Shown here: one piece after another, positions 33,791 to 46,979 of the stretch | How positions within the stretch are numbered: position 1 is the stretch's first letter | How the letters are laid out: the number at the start of each line of letters is the position of its first letter | NCBI GenBank assembly: GCA_963277665.1 | Contig: OY728122.1 | Coordinates: forward strand, 2,123,830,024 to 2,123,894,023 | Origin: Viscum album | Taxonomy: Eukaryota; Streptophyta; Magnoliopsida; Santalales; Viscaceae | Direction: 5' to 3' | Length of the DNA: 64,000 nt | Program-made: the position numbers and the translations under genes | Notes under the pieces: generated by a model | Databases searched by the model: none | What the model was told of the DNA's origin: nothing | What the model saw: only the letters and a program-made list of their open reading frames with translations

Positions 33791-36181
33791 GTGATTTATC
33801 TTAATTAACGATTTTTGACATAATTAATGATTTAATTAAGTCTCCCATTATTTTATAAAATCCTAACGACACTCACTATTGGATTAAAAATATCTGATCA
33901 CTTAGATATTATATTGTAAAGTATCCATATTTCTCTTCTCATAACCAAGATAGAGGCATTATTAAATTATTTAAAGGAATTTAAGTACTCTTTATTATTT
34001 CCAACTATATTAGCTCATATATCCTCGATCTCTTAAGTAAACTCTCTAGTCCTGAAATATTATACTCATATTTCATCAACACTTTCATCTAGGTTATGCC
34101 AAGTCCTATTGTAAAAATCACTCTTAATGCTAACTTTGTAAAACTGAACAAATATTTTCACAAGACCTCCCCTAAAAACTTAAAGTACTTTAATGATTTC
34201 CAGACCAGTACTTTTAACTATATTTGTATTTAACTCAAGTTATGGAAGGTTTTTGATGGCTTAATATTTTAATTTGTGGGTTTTACTATCTTATACAAAA
34301 AAAAACCATTTATTTCTTCCTTCACATGCTTGTTAATTTAATTTTAAACTTACATAAATAATTAACCATATCTAATAAAATAATTTATGTAATAAATATT
34401 CTCGTATAAGATATTCTATTTTATCCTTTATATACTTTTTAGTTAATTCATGTGATAAATTACATAAATAATTTAAAATAACTGATAAAACATATCATAT
34501 AAAATTTATATTATTTATCTAAGAATGATTGTTAATTTATTTAAAATATGTGATAGTGTTTTATCATCCAAATGAACCATGAAACGCTTAAATAAATAAA
34601 GATCCATGCACTGATAAAAATAAATAAATACATGAAAATATTATGATCCTTACCTACAGTTTGTTTTATTGAACAATGTTAAAAAAACCTAGATCCTAGG
34701 GGAAATTACTCTTTTAACCTCATCTTGCTTGAGTTACAACATCCACCATTCTCCTATGTATCTCCTTGTTTGGTTTCATATCGTCTCAAGTCCTAAACAA
34801 TCTTCTCTAGTTGGGAAAAATATCTTATACAAATGAATACTCACATTCAAGTGAGGGATACCAGAGGTTTAGGGTTATATAAAATAATCCTTAGACACAA
34901 AATCCCATATATAATTACAGAGGGAGGGATGATTCGTAGATAATTTTATTTAATTTAATAATAATTATCACTCAATAACGATGAAATAGATAAAAAAATT
35001 AAATAAATAAATTAAACACATATCTCATGATCATTTATAATACACAATGAAATCTAAAATTATTATTGTCGACATTCATTCCACAATCTATTTTTAAGAT
35101 ATTTTTTTCTTGAATTAATAAATTTAATTTTTATATATTAAAATATATCTAACTTATAGCCTTTGATACATATTTAGAATATCATAAATTATTTTCAAAT
35201 AATGTAAATAAATTTAATTTTAAATTTAAAAAAATTAATGACATGACGTATACTTTAGGGGCCACATAGTGCATACTGGAAATAAAATATTAAATATCAT
35301 TTATAGAAATTTAATGTACCACATGAAGTTTATGTTTTTTGCCACATGCTATATAGAATATAACCACAAAAATCATGTCACGACATGCACAACATGGCGT
35401 TCCACATGGATAAACTATATAGTTTTCGTGGTATAAATAACCACATGACATACCATTAATGTACACAGAGTATACCACTAGCATGTGCATATTGAAAAGG
35501 ATGTGTAACTGATAATTTCACATTGTGTTCTAGAATTGAATACATAGTGAGTGATTACATCATGTGTTGACCCAAACATCACATTGATAATTACTCAGCA
35601 TATACCTTGTGTGGAGTGAAATGTATCACATTACATTTACACCAAGTACACGCCTTATAGTATGTGAATTTCCATGTTATGGATTGGCCTTCAAAATATA
35701 CATCATTTAATAATTTCATGTCTTGACTGGCATGATGCATTATGAAATACACAATGTTTAATATGTGTGGGGTTACACTATGTGTACTATCCCACTACAT
35801 GTCTTCTAGTTCTTTTTAACCTATCTTTTATGATGGTAGTTAATACTCAGTATATAATGATGTCATATATTGATCCATGTGATATTATGTGATTTATGCA
35901 GTGTGTTCCTTGGGTGGAACAAAAATCATAAAACATTTTTTACTTTTCCATTGTATTTCATATAATCATGCCATGCATCTAGGGACCTTGGAACCACTAG
36001 TTGGATTCTTTGAGTTTTATTCTTGTTTTTTATTTTTTCATTTTCTTGATTATATGTTGTTGGTTTAGAATTTCTTCATGACCTTTGGGAATATAATGAA
36101 CCTATAAACATAAATACTATAAATCCAAAGCATCTAATTGATAAAATAAATTAAAAATGATTATAAATTATATTTTGATTA
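33791..36181 (-). other. Long leader of Y1 between primer site and gag
   Basis: About 2.4 kb of AT-rich non-coding sequence between the primer site (36182) and gag. A matching stretch lies right of gag in Y2 (42330-44249), so it belongs to the family and is not a chance insertion. Its right part (35230-35810) is made of loosely repeated CATGTGTG- and ACATG-containing segments. No gene seen; open frames are short. Confidence 0.55.
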
Positions 36182-36192
36182 ATCTGATACCA
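36182..36192 (-). other. Primer binding site of Y1
   Basis: Minus strand TGGTATCAGAT, two bases inside the LTR end CCTTCA. It shows that 36195-38111 is the 5' LTR of Y1. Confidence 0.75.
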
Positions 36193-36194
36193 CT

Positions 36195-36940
36195 TGAAGG
36201 TTCTGTGGAACAACAAAATCATTGGGATATGGCCCAATTTTTGGTTTTTCATCAATATCAATGTATAAATATGAAAAAAAAATAGATGAACACACACTAG
36301 AATGTCATAAATAGGATCATGAATGTTTAATATATAATTAATTTAAATATTTAATTTGAAGGTTCTAGAGTGTATTGGAAGTATTAGGTGGCTTCCTAAT
36401 ATTGGATTTTCATCTATTTCAATAGATAAATAAAGATAACCTAGTGAATGAAACCCCAAAATATCTCGGAGGGGGTCTTTCGCATTTAATTTATAATTAA
36501 TTTTAAAATAATAATTACTTTCATTGAAATAATTCTCTTGATAATTTTTTCTATACAGTCTTGATGTATTTTCTTTATGGTGGAGAATCAAAGTGAGGAT
36601 TCCCCTAGGTGTATCCACACATTCTCTAGGAATGTTCAAAATATGTTCTTGAATTTTTGGGTTTTTTCATGGTAGACACAAGTGATTTTTACCATTCATT
36701 ATTAATCATAACAAGGTGTTCTCTTGTACACTCTATGTTCTTAAGAGGGAGTACGGAAGGATTATTCTCTCTAGGGATTCAAATAATTCTATAGAACTTT
36801 CATTGTGCACCATAAATCTCACCTTTAAAATTATATAACTAGTATTTTATACCTAGGGTTAAAGAATTGATAATTTCATGAATTCCCATCATCAGTTTGT
36901 TTATTATAATTAATTTCCATGTCAACTATTATTATTACCA

Positions 36941-36980
<40 letters not shown>

Positions 36981-38111
36981 GACATTTGTTTATTTAAAAT
37001 ATCATTTCTTAAATAAATAGATTAATATTTATTTAAATGATATTAAATAAAATATATCATTTCCATCGGTCCATTAACTCGACCCATCATTCTTCCTTGT
37101 ATTTTATTGAAACTTGAAAAATAAAATATTTAATAAAATAAATATTATTCATAAAATAAATAAAAAAATAAGTATTATATTCACAAAACTCATAAATAAA
37201 TATTTATTTAAATATTTACATAACTATAAAAATATTTATATATTAATATATTCACTAAACTGATGAATAAATATTTATATATTTATTACCTAGTGAATAA
37301 TAATAAAAAGATAAAATTTAACAAACAAATTCTAAACTTTAATATCTAATGATTGAATTTATGTGATCAACATTACATGAAAAATTATTATTCCATAAAA
37401 TGAGAATAATATTTATTCTTAATATTAAATTCAATAGAATTTAATGAGATTCTGAACACACTTAGTGTGTGTCACTCTAGATCTCTTTCTAAATGGCATT
37501 AGGTGTACTTACCTAAAGTTAAAAATCAGCTTCTAGTGACATGTTAAGGCACATATAGATAATGAAGTTAATTTCACAACAACAACAACCATCCTACAAA
37601 TTTTGTATGTAATATAATCCATTTATCTACTGATATCTCATTCAGATGGATTCATACTTGTGTCATCACCCTATATGACTAATTTACTTTATTTGAATTT
37701 ATAAAATAAACTCATTGATAAATTAACATGGATATGGTTTTCATAAATCAATAAAATTTCAACCAATGGTCTAAGGATATCTTATTCTATTAATATAGAA
37801 GGTACAAATCCTTTCTTGACTAATTCAATTAATTTTATATCACTTTAGATACCCCCAACATATGCTTCCTTGATATGAGTATATGTAATATAGATTTTCA
37901 TCTATACATAAAATTACATGATTCATGATGTGTATTAATAATAATCTCATTTATAATTTCCAATACACATGTTCACATATAGGAATATCTAATTACACAT
38001 AAACATGTGGAATTTATATTAGTGGATCTATCCTCATAACCTCCCATTCTTGGATATCAACAGGTGTGAGCTTCATAACAATATGTCTCAATGTCTTATG
38101 AACCCCCAACA
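36195..38111 (-). mobile_element. Shared LTR: 5' LTR of Y1 and 3' LTR of Y2
   Basis: About 1.9 kb. On the plus strand it begins TGAAGG and ends CCCCCAACA. Left of it is a primer site and Y1 leader; right of it are the RNase H and reverse transcriptase of Y2. One LTR therefore closes one element and opens the other. Other copies: 5805-6156 (end only), 44250-45363, and 51930-53065. It holds a TTA microsatellite. The ORF 36343-36639 has no family resemblance. Confidence 0.75.
36943..36980. repeat. (TTA)n microsatellite
   Basis: About thirteen TTA/ATT units within the Y LTR; shorter AT-rich sequence at the same place in the copy at 52385-52440. Confidence 0.85.
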
Positions 38112-38884
38112 CCTGATAGTAAAACATATTTTTTGTCCCTTTATATAGTTTTTATTTATACTATATAACATATATTTAATAATATTTCCATTGTATCTTT
38201 AGGTTCTTGTTATATTGGGGAACTGTTATAACCCTTCAACATTAAAAATATTCTAAGTAATTGTCACATTAATATTATAAGGAAGAATAATCGTTATATG
38301 TTAAGATATTTACTACTATTTTTTAATCAAAATCATAAATTCATTTGGTTCTAGGATAATAATTCTAATAGAATCAAACTTGCCTTAAATCCAACAATGA
38401 ATAACTTTTAACGTTGTAGCTCTCACAGGATATCAATACTTCTTTTGAGATAGGGCTTTAGTCACTGGGTCAGCCACATTATCCTCAAAGGATGCTATGC
38501 TTACTTGGACTTCACCCATTTGATAAAATCCTTCAAGATGTAATAATTAAAAAGTAAATGCATTATCCATTTATGTGACCTAGGATCCTTTAATATAATT
38601 ATCATTTCATTATTATAACAATACAAAGTGATCGGATATTTACTATTAGGTATAACATTGTAATCCTAGATGAATTTATGTGTCCAAATTGATTATTTAG
38701 ATGCATAAAACTACTCTATATACTTTGACTCTGCTACAGAATCGGTAGCCTCTGGGAAATTAAATTTTTTCTAGATGAAAACTCCTCTATTAATGAAAAA
38801 CAACTATCCTAATTATGATTTTTAATAATTAAAATATGTTTAAAAAATAGAATCTTTGTATCCCCTTAGAAATAGTTCCCCATA
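38112..38884 (-). pseudogene. Copia Y2: 3' end and RNase H
   Basis: Next to the LTR lies the sequence TACTATCAGG, then about 280 bp of non-coding sequence. Minus-strand translation of 38420-38520 gives QVSIASFEDNVADPVTKALSQKKY, in two runs, the conserved end of copia RNase H. The rest of RNase H (38520-38880) is present but broken; the position equivalent to the Y1 piece 6480-6830 aligns with it. Confidence 0.85.
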
Positions 38885-40150
38885 TTATCTATAAATCGTT
38901 AACATATACTTTCTATACAATAGGTACTTCAATATATTTTTTACAGTCAAACAATGTGGCTCACCTAGGTCTGCTAGATATCTTCCTACCATGATCAAGG
39001 TGTAATTAACATCTAGCCTAGTACATAACATAGAAAACAAGACAAATCCCATCATATCATCATAATGGATTATACTCATCCTTTATATCTCCTATTATGT
39101 ATCAAGACAAATTTTCTTATATATATTTATACTATGTGACATTGGAAAGAATCCAATCTTATATTATTCCATATTGAATCTCTTCAATACCTTTTCAATG
39201 TGTGTACTTTGTCTTAGTCCAAGAATCCTCTTAAATCTGTCTCGATGGATCTTGGTCCCAGGAATATATGTTATTTCACCTAAGTCTTTTATTGAGAAGA
39301 ATTTACTTAACTATGTAATAACTAATTGTAATAATAGTATCTTGTTTCCCTTCCATAATATTTCATCAACATATACTACAAATAAAACAATTTCACTCCC
39401 AGTAAACCACTTGTTGACTCAAGGAACACATTTATTCTTTATTAAACCAAATTATCGTATGGGTTCAACAATATGAATTCTCTATGATTTTGATGATTTA
39501 AATAACACATAAATTGGTATTTGAAACTTTTATACCATATTAGAATCCATTAGTGTCAAAAAACCTTATGTTTGTGTCATACATATATATATTTCACCAG
39601 ATTTCAATTATGTAGAATGGTTCTGACATCCATTTTCTAAATATCAAAATTATGGTAAGTTGTTGTGTCTAGTAGAATTCTAATGGATTTTATCATATAA
39701 ACTGGTGAAAATATTTTTTTCATAGTCTACATGTTGACATTTATTAAACCCTTTTCCAACCATTTGTTTTTTATAGGTATTTAATTTACCATCCATGGTT
39801 AGTTTCTATTATTATACCAATTTTCCCCCAATTGGATTTACATCAACTGGAGGATCTTCCAAAACCCAATTTTTGTTTTATTATATAGAATCCATTTCTG
39901 AATTCATGGATTCATGCCACTTTTAAACATATGAGATAATTATTTATTCCTTATATGAAAGAGGTTTATTATTTTATACTAATAATTTTCACCTTCCTTG
40001 GAGAATAGAAAACAATCTCTCCCTGATTATTAAAAATATCTAGTAATCTGATGTGGTACTTGTAACACTAGAATAGCTTCTTCCACAAGGTCCACTAGAA
40101 TTTTTTTCAATGCCAAATCTTATGTATCTTGATCCTTGACTTCATAAAAG
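38885..40150 (-). pseudogene. Copia Y2: reverse transcriptase
   Basis: The best-preserved copia polymerase here. Open piece 38885-39079 holds MLCTRLDVNYTL, then VKNILKYLLYRKYML, the junction to RNase H. Minus-strand translation of 39180-39440 gives LFVVYVDEILWKGN (catalytic YVDD now YVDE, one aspartate lost), FFSIKDLGEITYIPGTKI, RDRFKRILGLRQSTHIEKV and LKRFNME. Stops and frame changes are few per 100 codons. Further right (39500-40150) the fingers region is recognisable only in short runs. Confidence 0.88.
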
Positions 40151-41099
40151 TCTATATTTCTACCAATATCTTCTTTGTAGATGTTATACCTTTAAAGAAA
40201 CTTGGATTGTCTCTCTATTATTACTTTTCTATTTTGGGGATTCAATTGGTAATATAATTTTGTTTCTTTTATATATCCTATAAAGATAAACTTTTTCCAT
40301 TGAGATATAATTTTGTTTCTAGTACTAGCCTCAATAAATACTTTGAATTCTCATGCATTTATATGTGACAAAAAAAGATTTATTATCATACCATAAGTCA
40401 AATTGAACTCTATATTAAACTTTAGATGGCACTTGATTTAGTATGTATATAATTGTATGTAATGTGTATCCATAAAAGTATAATGGAAGATCAGTTTAAC
40501 TCATCATTGATATCACCATGTCTAAGATGGAGGGGTTCCTCCTTACACTAACACCATTCCACTGTGGTGAATATTAAGGAGTGAGTTGGGATAGTATCAA
40601 AAACACTGTAATATAATGGATTAATTCATATTTAAGATACTTCTTATCTTAGTCTGAGTGGATTTTCTTTATCTTATTACCATGCTAATTATCTACTTCA
40701 TTCTTGTATTCATTAAATTCATCAAAGGAATCGAAATTATACCATATAAAATATATATATTTCCATATATAATTATTACATTAGTAAAAGTTATAAAGTA
40801 TGATTATCCACCTCTATCCTCAACTATAAAAGGACTACTAATATATATATAAACTAATACTAGATTCTTTGCGGCACACTTACCCTTTCCATTGAAAGGA
40901 AACTTGGCCATTTTTTCTTATAGATAAGCATGAACTATATCTAATATTTTTGTCTCTAAAAATATAATTACACTTCTTGAAGTAATTTTTTAAAAAATTT
41001 CTAGTTTACATGATCAATTTGATGATGTAGAAACTGGGTGTGATACGAGTCATGTAAACATGATTATCTATCTATTTCCAAAACTTTATTTTAAATTTT
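40151..41099 (-). pseudogene. Copia Y2: integrase region
   Basis: Placed by order (between reverse transcriptase and protease) and by parallel sequence with Y1 31761-32560, such as the block around 40290-40330 and the CATTTTTTC/TTATAGA run near 40910. Individual catalytic motifs cannot be read with confidence. The short plus-strand ORF 40658-40852 lies over it and is not a gene. Confidence 0.55.
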
Positions 41100-41480
41100 A
41101 ATACATAAAGATAGTTATTTAGATGTTTCATACCATAACATATTCTATATTTATAAAAGTATAATTATTTTATCTTTAAACCTAAAAATAAAACCATCTA
41201 TATCTAAATTAGGCACATAAATGATATTCTTGGTAACACTAGGAACATAATTAAAACTCTTTACAACTAAAGTCATTCTAGCTGGAAATGTGAGATAGTA
41301 GTCTTCTAGAGAAAATTTAGCTATAATTTCTCCATTAGAAGCGCAGAGATCCACATCACCTTTAGAAATATTTTATAATATACTTGGTTTATGAATTTAG
41401 ATATAAATGTGAGAACTATAAGATGTATCTAATACCTAGTTTGTATAAATGAAATTATTTTAATCAAAAAATAAAAAATA
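41100..41480 (-). pseudogene. Copia Y2: protease region
   Basis: Open piece 41151-41354 reads GEIIAKFSLEDYYLTFPARMTLVVK then SFNYVPSVTKNIIYVPNLDIDGF, the copia protease segment also seen in Y1. As there, the D-S-G motif is not clearly visible. Confidence 0.75.
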
Positions 41481-42325
41481 TGAAGTTTCCCATTGATTCT
41501 TTATTAAGGCATAGTTCTTCTTCCAATGTCCTTTCTTACCTCAAGAAAAATATATAGTATTCATATCTTTATCCTCCCACTGGATATTTATCTTCTTGAA
41601 AGGTAATTGTGAAGGTGACTTAGGATTAGAAATTTGCATAGAACCTTTTTTCATGACTTTCATTTTTTTCACTATAAATACAAATGGATTTTCATAATTC
41701 ATCTCTTTACCCACTTGGAGAATAAAATTAAAGATATTATAGAGCCTCTTATCTATATTTTTCATACTTAAATTCATGATAAAACTTGAGAAACTTAGAG
41801 GAATTGAGGAAAGTATGAGTTCTATGCACAATTCCATAAGCAATTAAAATCCCAAAATTTATAACCACTAAATGTAACAAATAATCTTAACTAAATGAGG
41901 TCCAACTAGAACTTATTATCGTGTATTTCATGTAAAAAATCTTTATGGATTTTGTGCCTCTCTTTTCTTATCTTTTTTACTAATGGAAATCAAGTAGATG
42001 AGATTGCACATAGTATGCATCCATGTATTCATGAATCTTCTAAATCTAACTAGTCATAGATGATAAAATGTGGCATTCAACATTCAGTTCATCATCCAAG
42101 TGATTCTAAAATATATTTTTCTCCTCCTCGATAGCCTTCTAATTGGGATAAGTAGGAACTATGGACCCTAATATATAAAACTTATAGTATTAGTGTAGTA
42201 AAATTCATAAGTAGTTATACAATTCCTTGAAGCTAGTAATATTTAAGAGATTATATTTCTCCAAGATGGGTCACAGGGATAGTTGTGTGGTCAAATGGCT
42301 TTCATTTTTTTCGATAACAAATAAA
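41481..42325 (-). pseudogene. Copia Y2: gag
   Basis: Open piece 41541-41843 holds ELILSSIPLSFSSFIMNLSM then KNIDKRLYNIFNFILQVGKE, the second half of the copia Gag core (L-x-S-L-P.. F-x-x-N-x-x-M), followed by a lysine-rich hinge. Just beyond the stop at 41541, GKKGHWKKN (41505-41540) is the remains of the zinc knuckle; its two leading cysteines are gone. The start is near 42315 by comparison with Y1. Confidence 0.8.
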
Positions 42326-44249
42326 ATTATATATTTAGTAATTTAAGTTAATTATTATTTATGGTGTATTTAATTAATTTAAATAATCTCATATTATTTT
42401 ATCAGATCTAAATCACCCTCACAACTGAATTTGAAATCTCCAGTCACTTAGATATTCTAGTGGAAAGGAGACACATTTCATTTCAAATAACCCAAATATA
42501 GGCCTTAACAAATTATTCAAAGGTATTTGGTTAGTATTTTCTTTCCAACTACATTAACTCATATCTCATTGATCTGTCGAGTATACTCCCCAACCCTGAA
42601 ATCCTAAACTTTTATTTCCATAACAGTTTCCTCTAAGTTATACCAACTCCTATTAAGAAAATAAACTCTTGATGCTAACTTGGATAAGTTGACCCAAAAC
42701 TTTCATTGTAACTCCCTAATAATTCAATCCTCTATGAATAGGGTCAAATAAGTACTTTAAACTATGGTTTCATTCTAACTCAAGTGATTTTAGGAATCTA
42801 CTAAAATAATATTTTGATTGAGGGATTTATTTCACTTATTTATAAATATTATTTATTTTATTCTCCACATTCTTGTTAATATATGGTAAATTTATAAAAT
42901 TAATTAACCATGTCTAATAAAATAATTTACGCATACTAATTTTATTTTTATTTTATCATTATCATGCTTATTAATATATTTAACTTGTGTTATAACATTT
43001 AGTTATTCACATAAACCATGCATCAAATAAATAAATAAATAAAAATACATTGAAAAAAATGTGATTTGATCATTATATATTAACTTCTGGTTAGTTTATC
43101 AAGCGATGACAAAATAACCATGAAACTAGAGGAAATAACTCCTTGAGGAAATTCTTGGATTGAGTTTTGGTATTTCTATATTTTCCAATGTATCTCATTG
43201 ATTAGATTTACATTAAATTTGGTCTTGAACCATGTCCTCTTACTAGGAGATACATCCTTTATAAATTTTTACTCAGTCATAGGTGAGGGGTACCAAGGGT
43301 TTGTGTTACATAAAATAAACCGTGGCCCTGAAATCCTGTATATAATAATAGAGGGAAGGAATATTTATATATCATCATATTTAATTTAATAAAATGAGTA
43401 CATAAACCATGTAATAAAAAATTAAATTAAATTAATGAATTCAATACATACACAAGTTACTCAAGATCATGATCAATCATACCAACAACACATGAATTTA
43501 ATATTGGTATCATTCATTCCAATGCATTATAATTAAGTAAAATTAACAATAATTATTGAATTAATCAACTAATTAAATAATTAATTATTTATATTAATAT
43601 GTTTTTCCAAATATTCCTTGAAATATTATAAGATTCTCATCCTATGTTACTTTAAATTATTTTACTATTAATTTTATAATAATTAAGTACACGATGTGTG
43701 CTTAGGAGGATGTGTGGCTTGTACCTTTCATGTTAGATTAAACCAATTTCTAAAATTTAATAATTACTAGGTGTGTATTATCACTTAGTTTGTTTTGTGA
43801 CACATGTTTTGTATAGTTATTGTATTGTACTATGTAATTACATGGAATGTGTGCCTACACATAAAGTCATGATATACATGGAATGTGATTTTGTAGGTCA
43901 AGAGGCATAGTCATCACGATGTGTATGTCTACATGGAATACAATAAATATATATGGTGTGTATCGATTGAAATTCACATGAAGTACATAGCATGTACAAT
44001 GACCATTACATATCATTTATTTTTAGAATTTATGTAGTATTAATTATTAAGAATTATTACCCACGCAACACACAGAAAAAGAGCTCAGTGTGTATCTGGA
44101 GTGAAATTACACCTACTACATTATGTGTATAACCTGCGACACATCATGTATTTTATGTATTTAACTCATTATCTCACACATTGACCCACAAAACATGTTG
44201 AAAATCACTCATTGTGTACCATGTTTGGGTTGAAACATTTTACATGATG
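42326..44249 (-). other. Leader of Y2
   Basis: Parallels 33791-35810 of Y1, with shared landmarks at 43270-43360 (matching 34855-34930) and the CATGTGTG-rich stretch 43690-44240. It joins directly to LTR sequence equivalent to 36990; the primer site and first ~0.8 kb of the LTR are deleted. No gene seen. Confidence 0.55.
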
Positions 44250-45363
44250 TTTAAATATCATTTCTTAAATAAATTAAATAAAATTTATTTATATGATATT
44301 AAATAAATTATATCATTTCCATTGATCTATTAACTTGACCCATTAATCTTCCACGGGATTTATTGAACATTCAATAATAAAATATTTAATCAAATAAATA
44401 TTATTCATTCAATAAATAAATATTATATTCACTAAAATCATAAATAAATATTTTTTTAATATTCACATAACTAAATATGTATTTATATATAAATTTATTC
44501 AATAAATTGGTAAATAAAATAACTATTTATTTATTACCTTTTATATAATAAAAAAAAGATAAACTTAAACTCATATATTCTAAACTTGAATATCTAGTGA
44601 TTGAATTTATGTGATCAAAATTAGTTGAATAATTTTTATTCCACAATCCATGAACAATATTTATTCATAATATTAAATAAAATGGAATTTAATGAGATTC
44701 TAGATGCACTTAATGTATGAACTTCTAAGACACTTTTTTAAAGGCCTTAAGTTAACTTACCAAAAGTTTAAGATTAGTGCCTGGAAACATTTCAAGGATC
44801 CTCTAGAGAAAGTAGTTATTATTATAATAAGAACAACATTCTTAATAATTATACTATATAATACAATCATTATTTCTATTGATATATCATCAAGAAGGAT
44901 GAATACTTATGTCATCACACTATAAGATTGATTTATCTTTCTTTGAATTTTTAAAATAAAATCAATGATGAACTTCCATGGATATGGAATTAATCAGATG
45001 GTTCAATATCAATAAAAGGGATATAGATATATTTTTTCATTAATATGTAAGGTATAAATATTTTTATTGACTTATTTAATTAATTTTATATCCCTTATGA
45101 CGCACCCAACATATGTTACCTCACCAAAATAATATGTTGTCATGGTTATTGTACATATGTAAAAAGTATGTGATTCATGATATACATGAAAAATAATCTC
45201 AAATATAAAGAATGATACTCAAATTATCAAATAGTAATATTCAATTACACATAAAAATGTTAAATTCTTATTGGCTAGTATGTCCTCATGACCTCCCTTT
45301 CTTGGATATCAAAAAATTAAAACTTCATAAGAAGAAATTTCAGTATCTAATGATCCCCCAATA
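44250..45363 (-). mobile_element. Y2 5' LTR, truncated
   Basis: Aligns with 36990-38111 and ends CCCCCAATA. About 0.8 kb at its left end is missing, together with the primer site. To its right, CCTAATAGTAAAGAATCTCC (45364-45383) resembles the PPT-side sequence after the LTR at 38112, hinting that a third tandem copy once followed. Confidence 0.7.
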
Positions 45364-45394
45364 CCTAATAGTAAAGAATCTCCTTTTCCCATTA

Positions 45395-45654
45395 GATAAA
45401 TGTAATTTGTGTCAGAATCCTTTCCTCCAGCCTAGACCTTCCAGGCCTAGTACATAATTCATTATGGGTTCCATCTAAAAAACAATTATTGATGGGAGGA
45501 GTAGCTCACCCATGATTATATTTCATCCGCCATTCCATGTAGAAACTGATATAGACTTTGGGTTTACACCCAAAAATCATTCCATAGACTAAAGACCACA
45601 CATTAGGACCTCCCCATTAATAATAATATACCTAATAAAACATCTTTCACTGCC
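45395..45654 (-). repeat. Inverted copy of Z internal sequence (left arm)
   Basis: The reverse complement of this stretch aligns along its full length with 46546-46810. Matching points include GTGAAAGATGTTT, TATATTATTATTAA, TGTGTGGT, GGGTGTAAACC versus GTGTGTAAACC, GGAATGG, and GGTCTAG..GAGGAA. Identity is roughly two thirds by eye. It ends where the Z 5' LTR begins. Confidence 0.75.
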
Positions 45655-46380
45655 ATTTTCTTGATTGATATATACCACCTATCCCCTACTACCAAGAATA
45701 ATTTTGAATATATTTCACCCCTTAACTAGGTCTAATAGAGTCAATGTGGAAAGAGAAAAATCATAAAATTAACTCTATAAAATAATAAGATTTTCTCTTT
45801 TGAAGGATTATCCTTTCAGTTTTTTGGAAAAGGTTAAATGTAAGAGTAACTTGCATGGAATGTAAAATGTACTTGTGAGAGTTTCAAAATGAAAAATAGT
45901 GCACTAATAATGGGAGTTGAGGTGATGGAAAACATTTATAGAATAAAGGATTTTCCTGAGAGATTAGATTGTGTTGACTTATCTATATGAAATTCAAGAG
46001 TTGGTGACAACCAAATTCTTTATCAGAACTCTATTATTTAATAGTATGAAATCACTTTTTGTTTTGATGATCAATATATTATAGCCATATCTTTTTTCTT
46101 TAATCAAAGTAAATCATTATTCCCACCATGTAGTTATACTCACATTTGAACAATATAAAATTGTATTGTTCTTTTAATTGTATTATTTTGATTTTTTTAT
46201 GTTGATAATTATTATAGGAATTAGTTCTAATGTTTGTTCATTTTTTTATGATTTAATTACATTCTTATTCTATTTTATAGACATTATAGTGTGGGATCAC
46301 ATAAATTATTTATTTTCTCCTAGTGAGTTCTAGTGGATATATTCTGATAGGATTACTTGAATATAATCATTATCCCAATA
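45652..46380 (+). repeat. 5' LTR of element Z
   Basis: Aligns with 51170-51925: shared blocks are TTGCATGGAATGTA (45851 and 51400), TGAAATCACTT (46048 and 51597), AAATTATTATTCC-like (46110 and 51663) and ATAGTGTGG near 46290 and 51838. The end CCCAATA precedes the primer site. Confidence 0.78.
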
Positions 46381-46392
46381 ATTAGTATCAAA
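46381..46392 (+). other. Worn primer binding site of element Z
   Basis: ATTAGTATCAAATAC stands where ATTGGTATCAGA would be expected, right after the LTR end CCCAATA. Three mismatches to initiator tRNA-Met. Confidence 0.55.
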
Positions 46393-46979
46393 TACATGGT
46401 TTATCCTATGTTTGGTTTGGATGAAATATCCCCAGTTTGACCTTGCAATGACAGTGGTGGTTTAGTTGGAGCATATGGATCCTTAGCTGTTCCTTATGTC
46501 AAAAACATTCTTAATAGAGGTGTCCAAGAGGCATGTATTAGTGATTAAATTTCATTGAAAGATGTTTGGATAAAGTATATTATTATTAAAATGAAGGCCC
46601 ATATGTGTGGTGTTTTGTTTGGGTGGAGGATTATTGTGTGTAAACCTAAATCCCACATCTCTCTCCACAAGGAATGGAAGATGACATATAATATTTGATG
46701 GGCTACTCGTACTATATCCAATTGGTTTTAGGATATAATCTCCAAAGGTATTATGTGTTTAATATGGAAGTTATGGTCTAGAGGAAGGTATCTTTACAAA
46801 TGGTATCATAGAATTAGTTGGAATTTTGAATGATCAGACCCTAATTAAGGTGTTTCAAAGCTTAGTTTAGTATCATTAATCTATAATTTTCTTTGAAAGG
46901 GGGTATTCAAAAATTAGTTCTTAATACCTTTTACATATTTCATAATTTTGTGGTATTTCATTAATTCCAGGTGGAATAG
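46393..46979 (+). other. Z leader, including right arm of inverted repeat
   Basis: Leader between the primer site and recognisable gag. 46546-46810 pairs with the inverted copy at 45395-45654. No protein family seen. Confidence 0.55.

Noticed and set aside
45364..45394. A third full copia Y element starting right of 45363
   Set aside because: Only about 20-30 bp resemble the PPT side of Y2; the rest of the expected RNase H sequence is absent, so only a remnant can be suggested.
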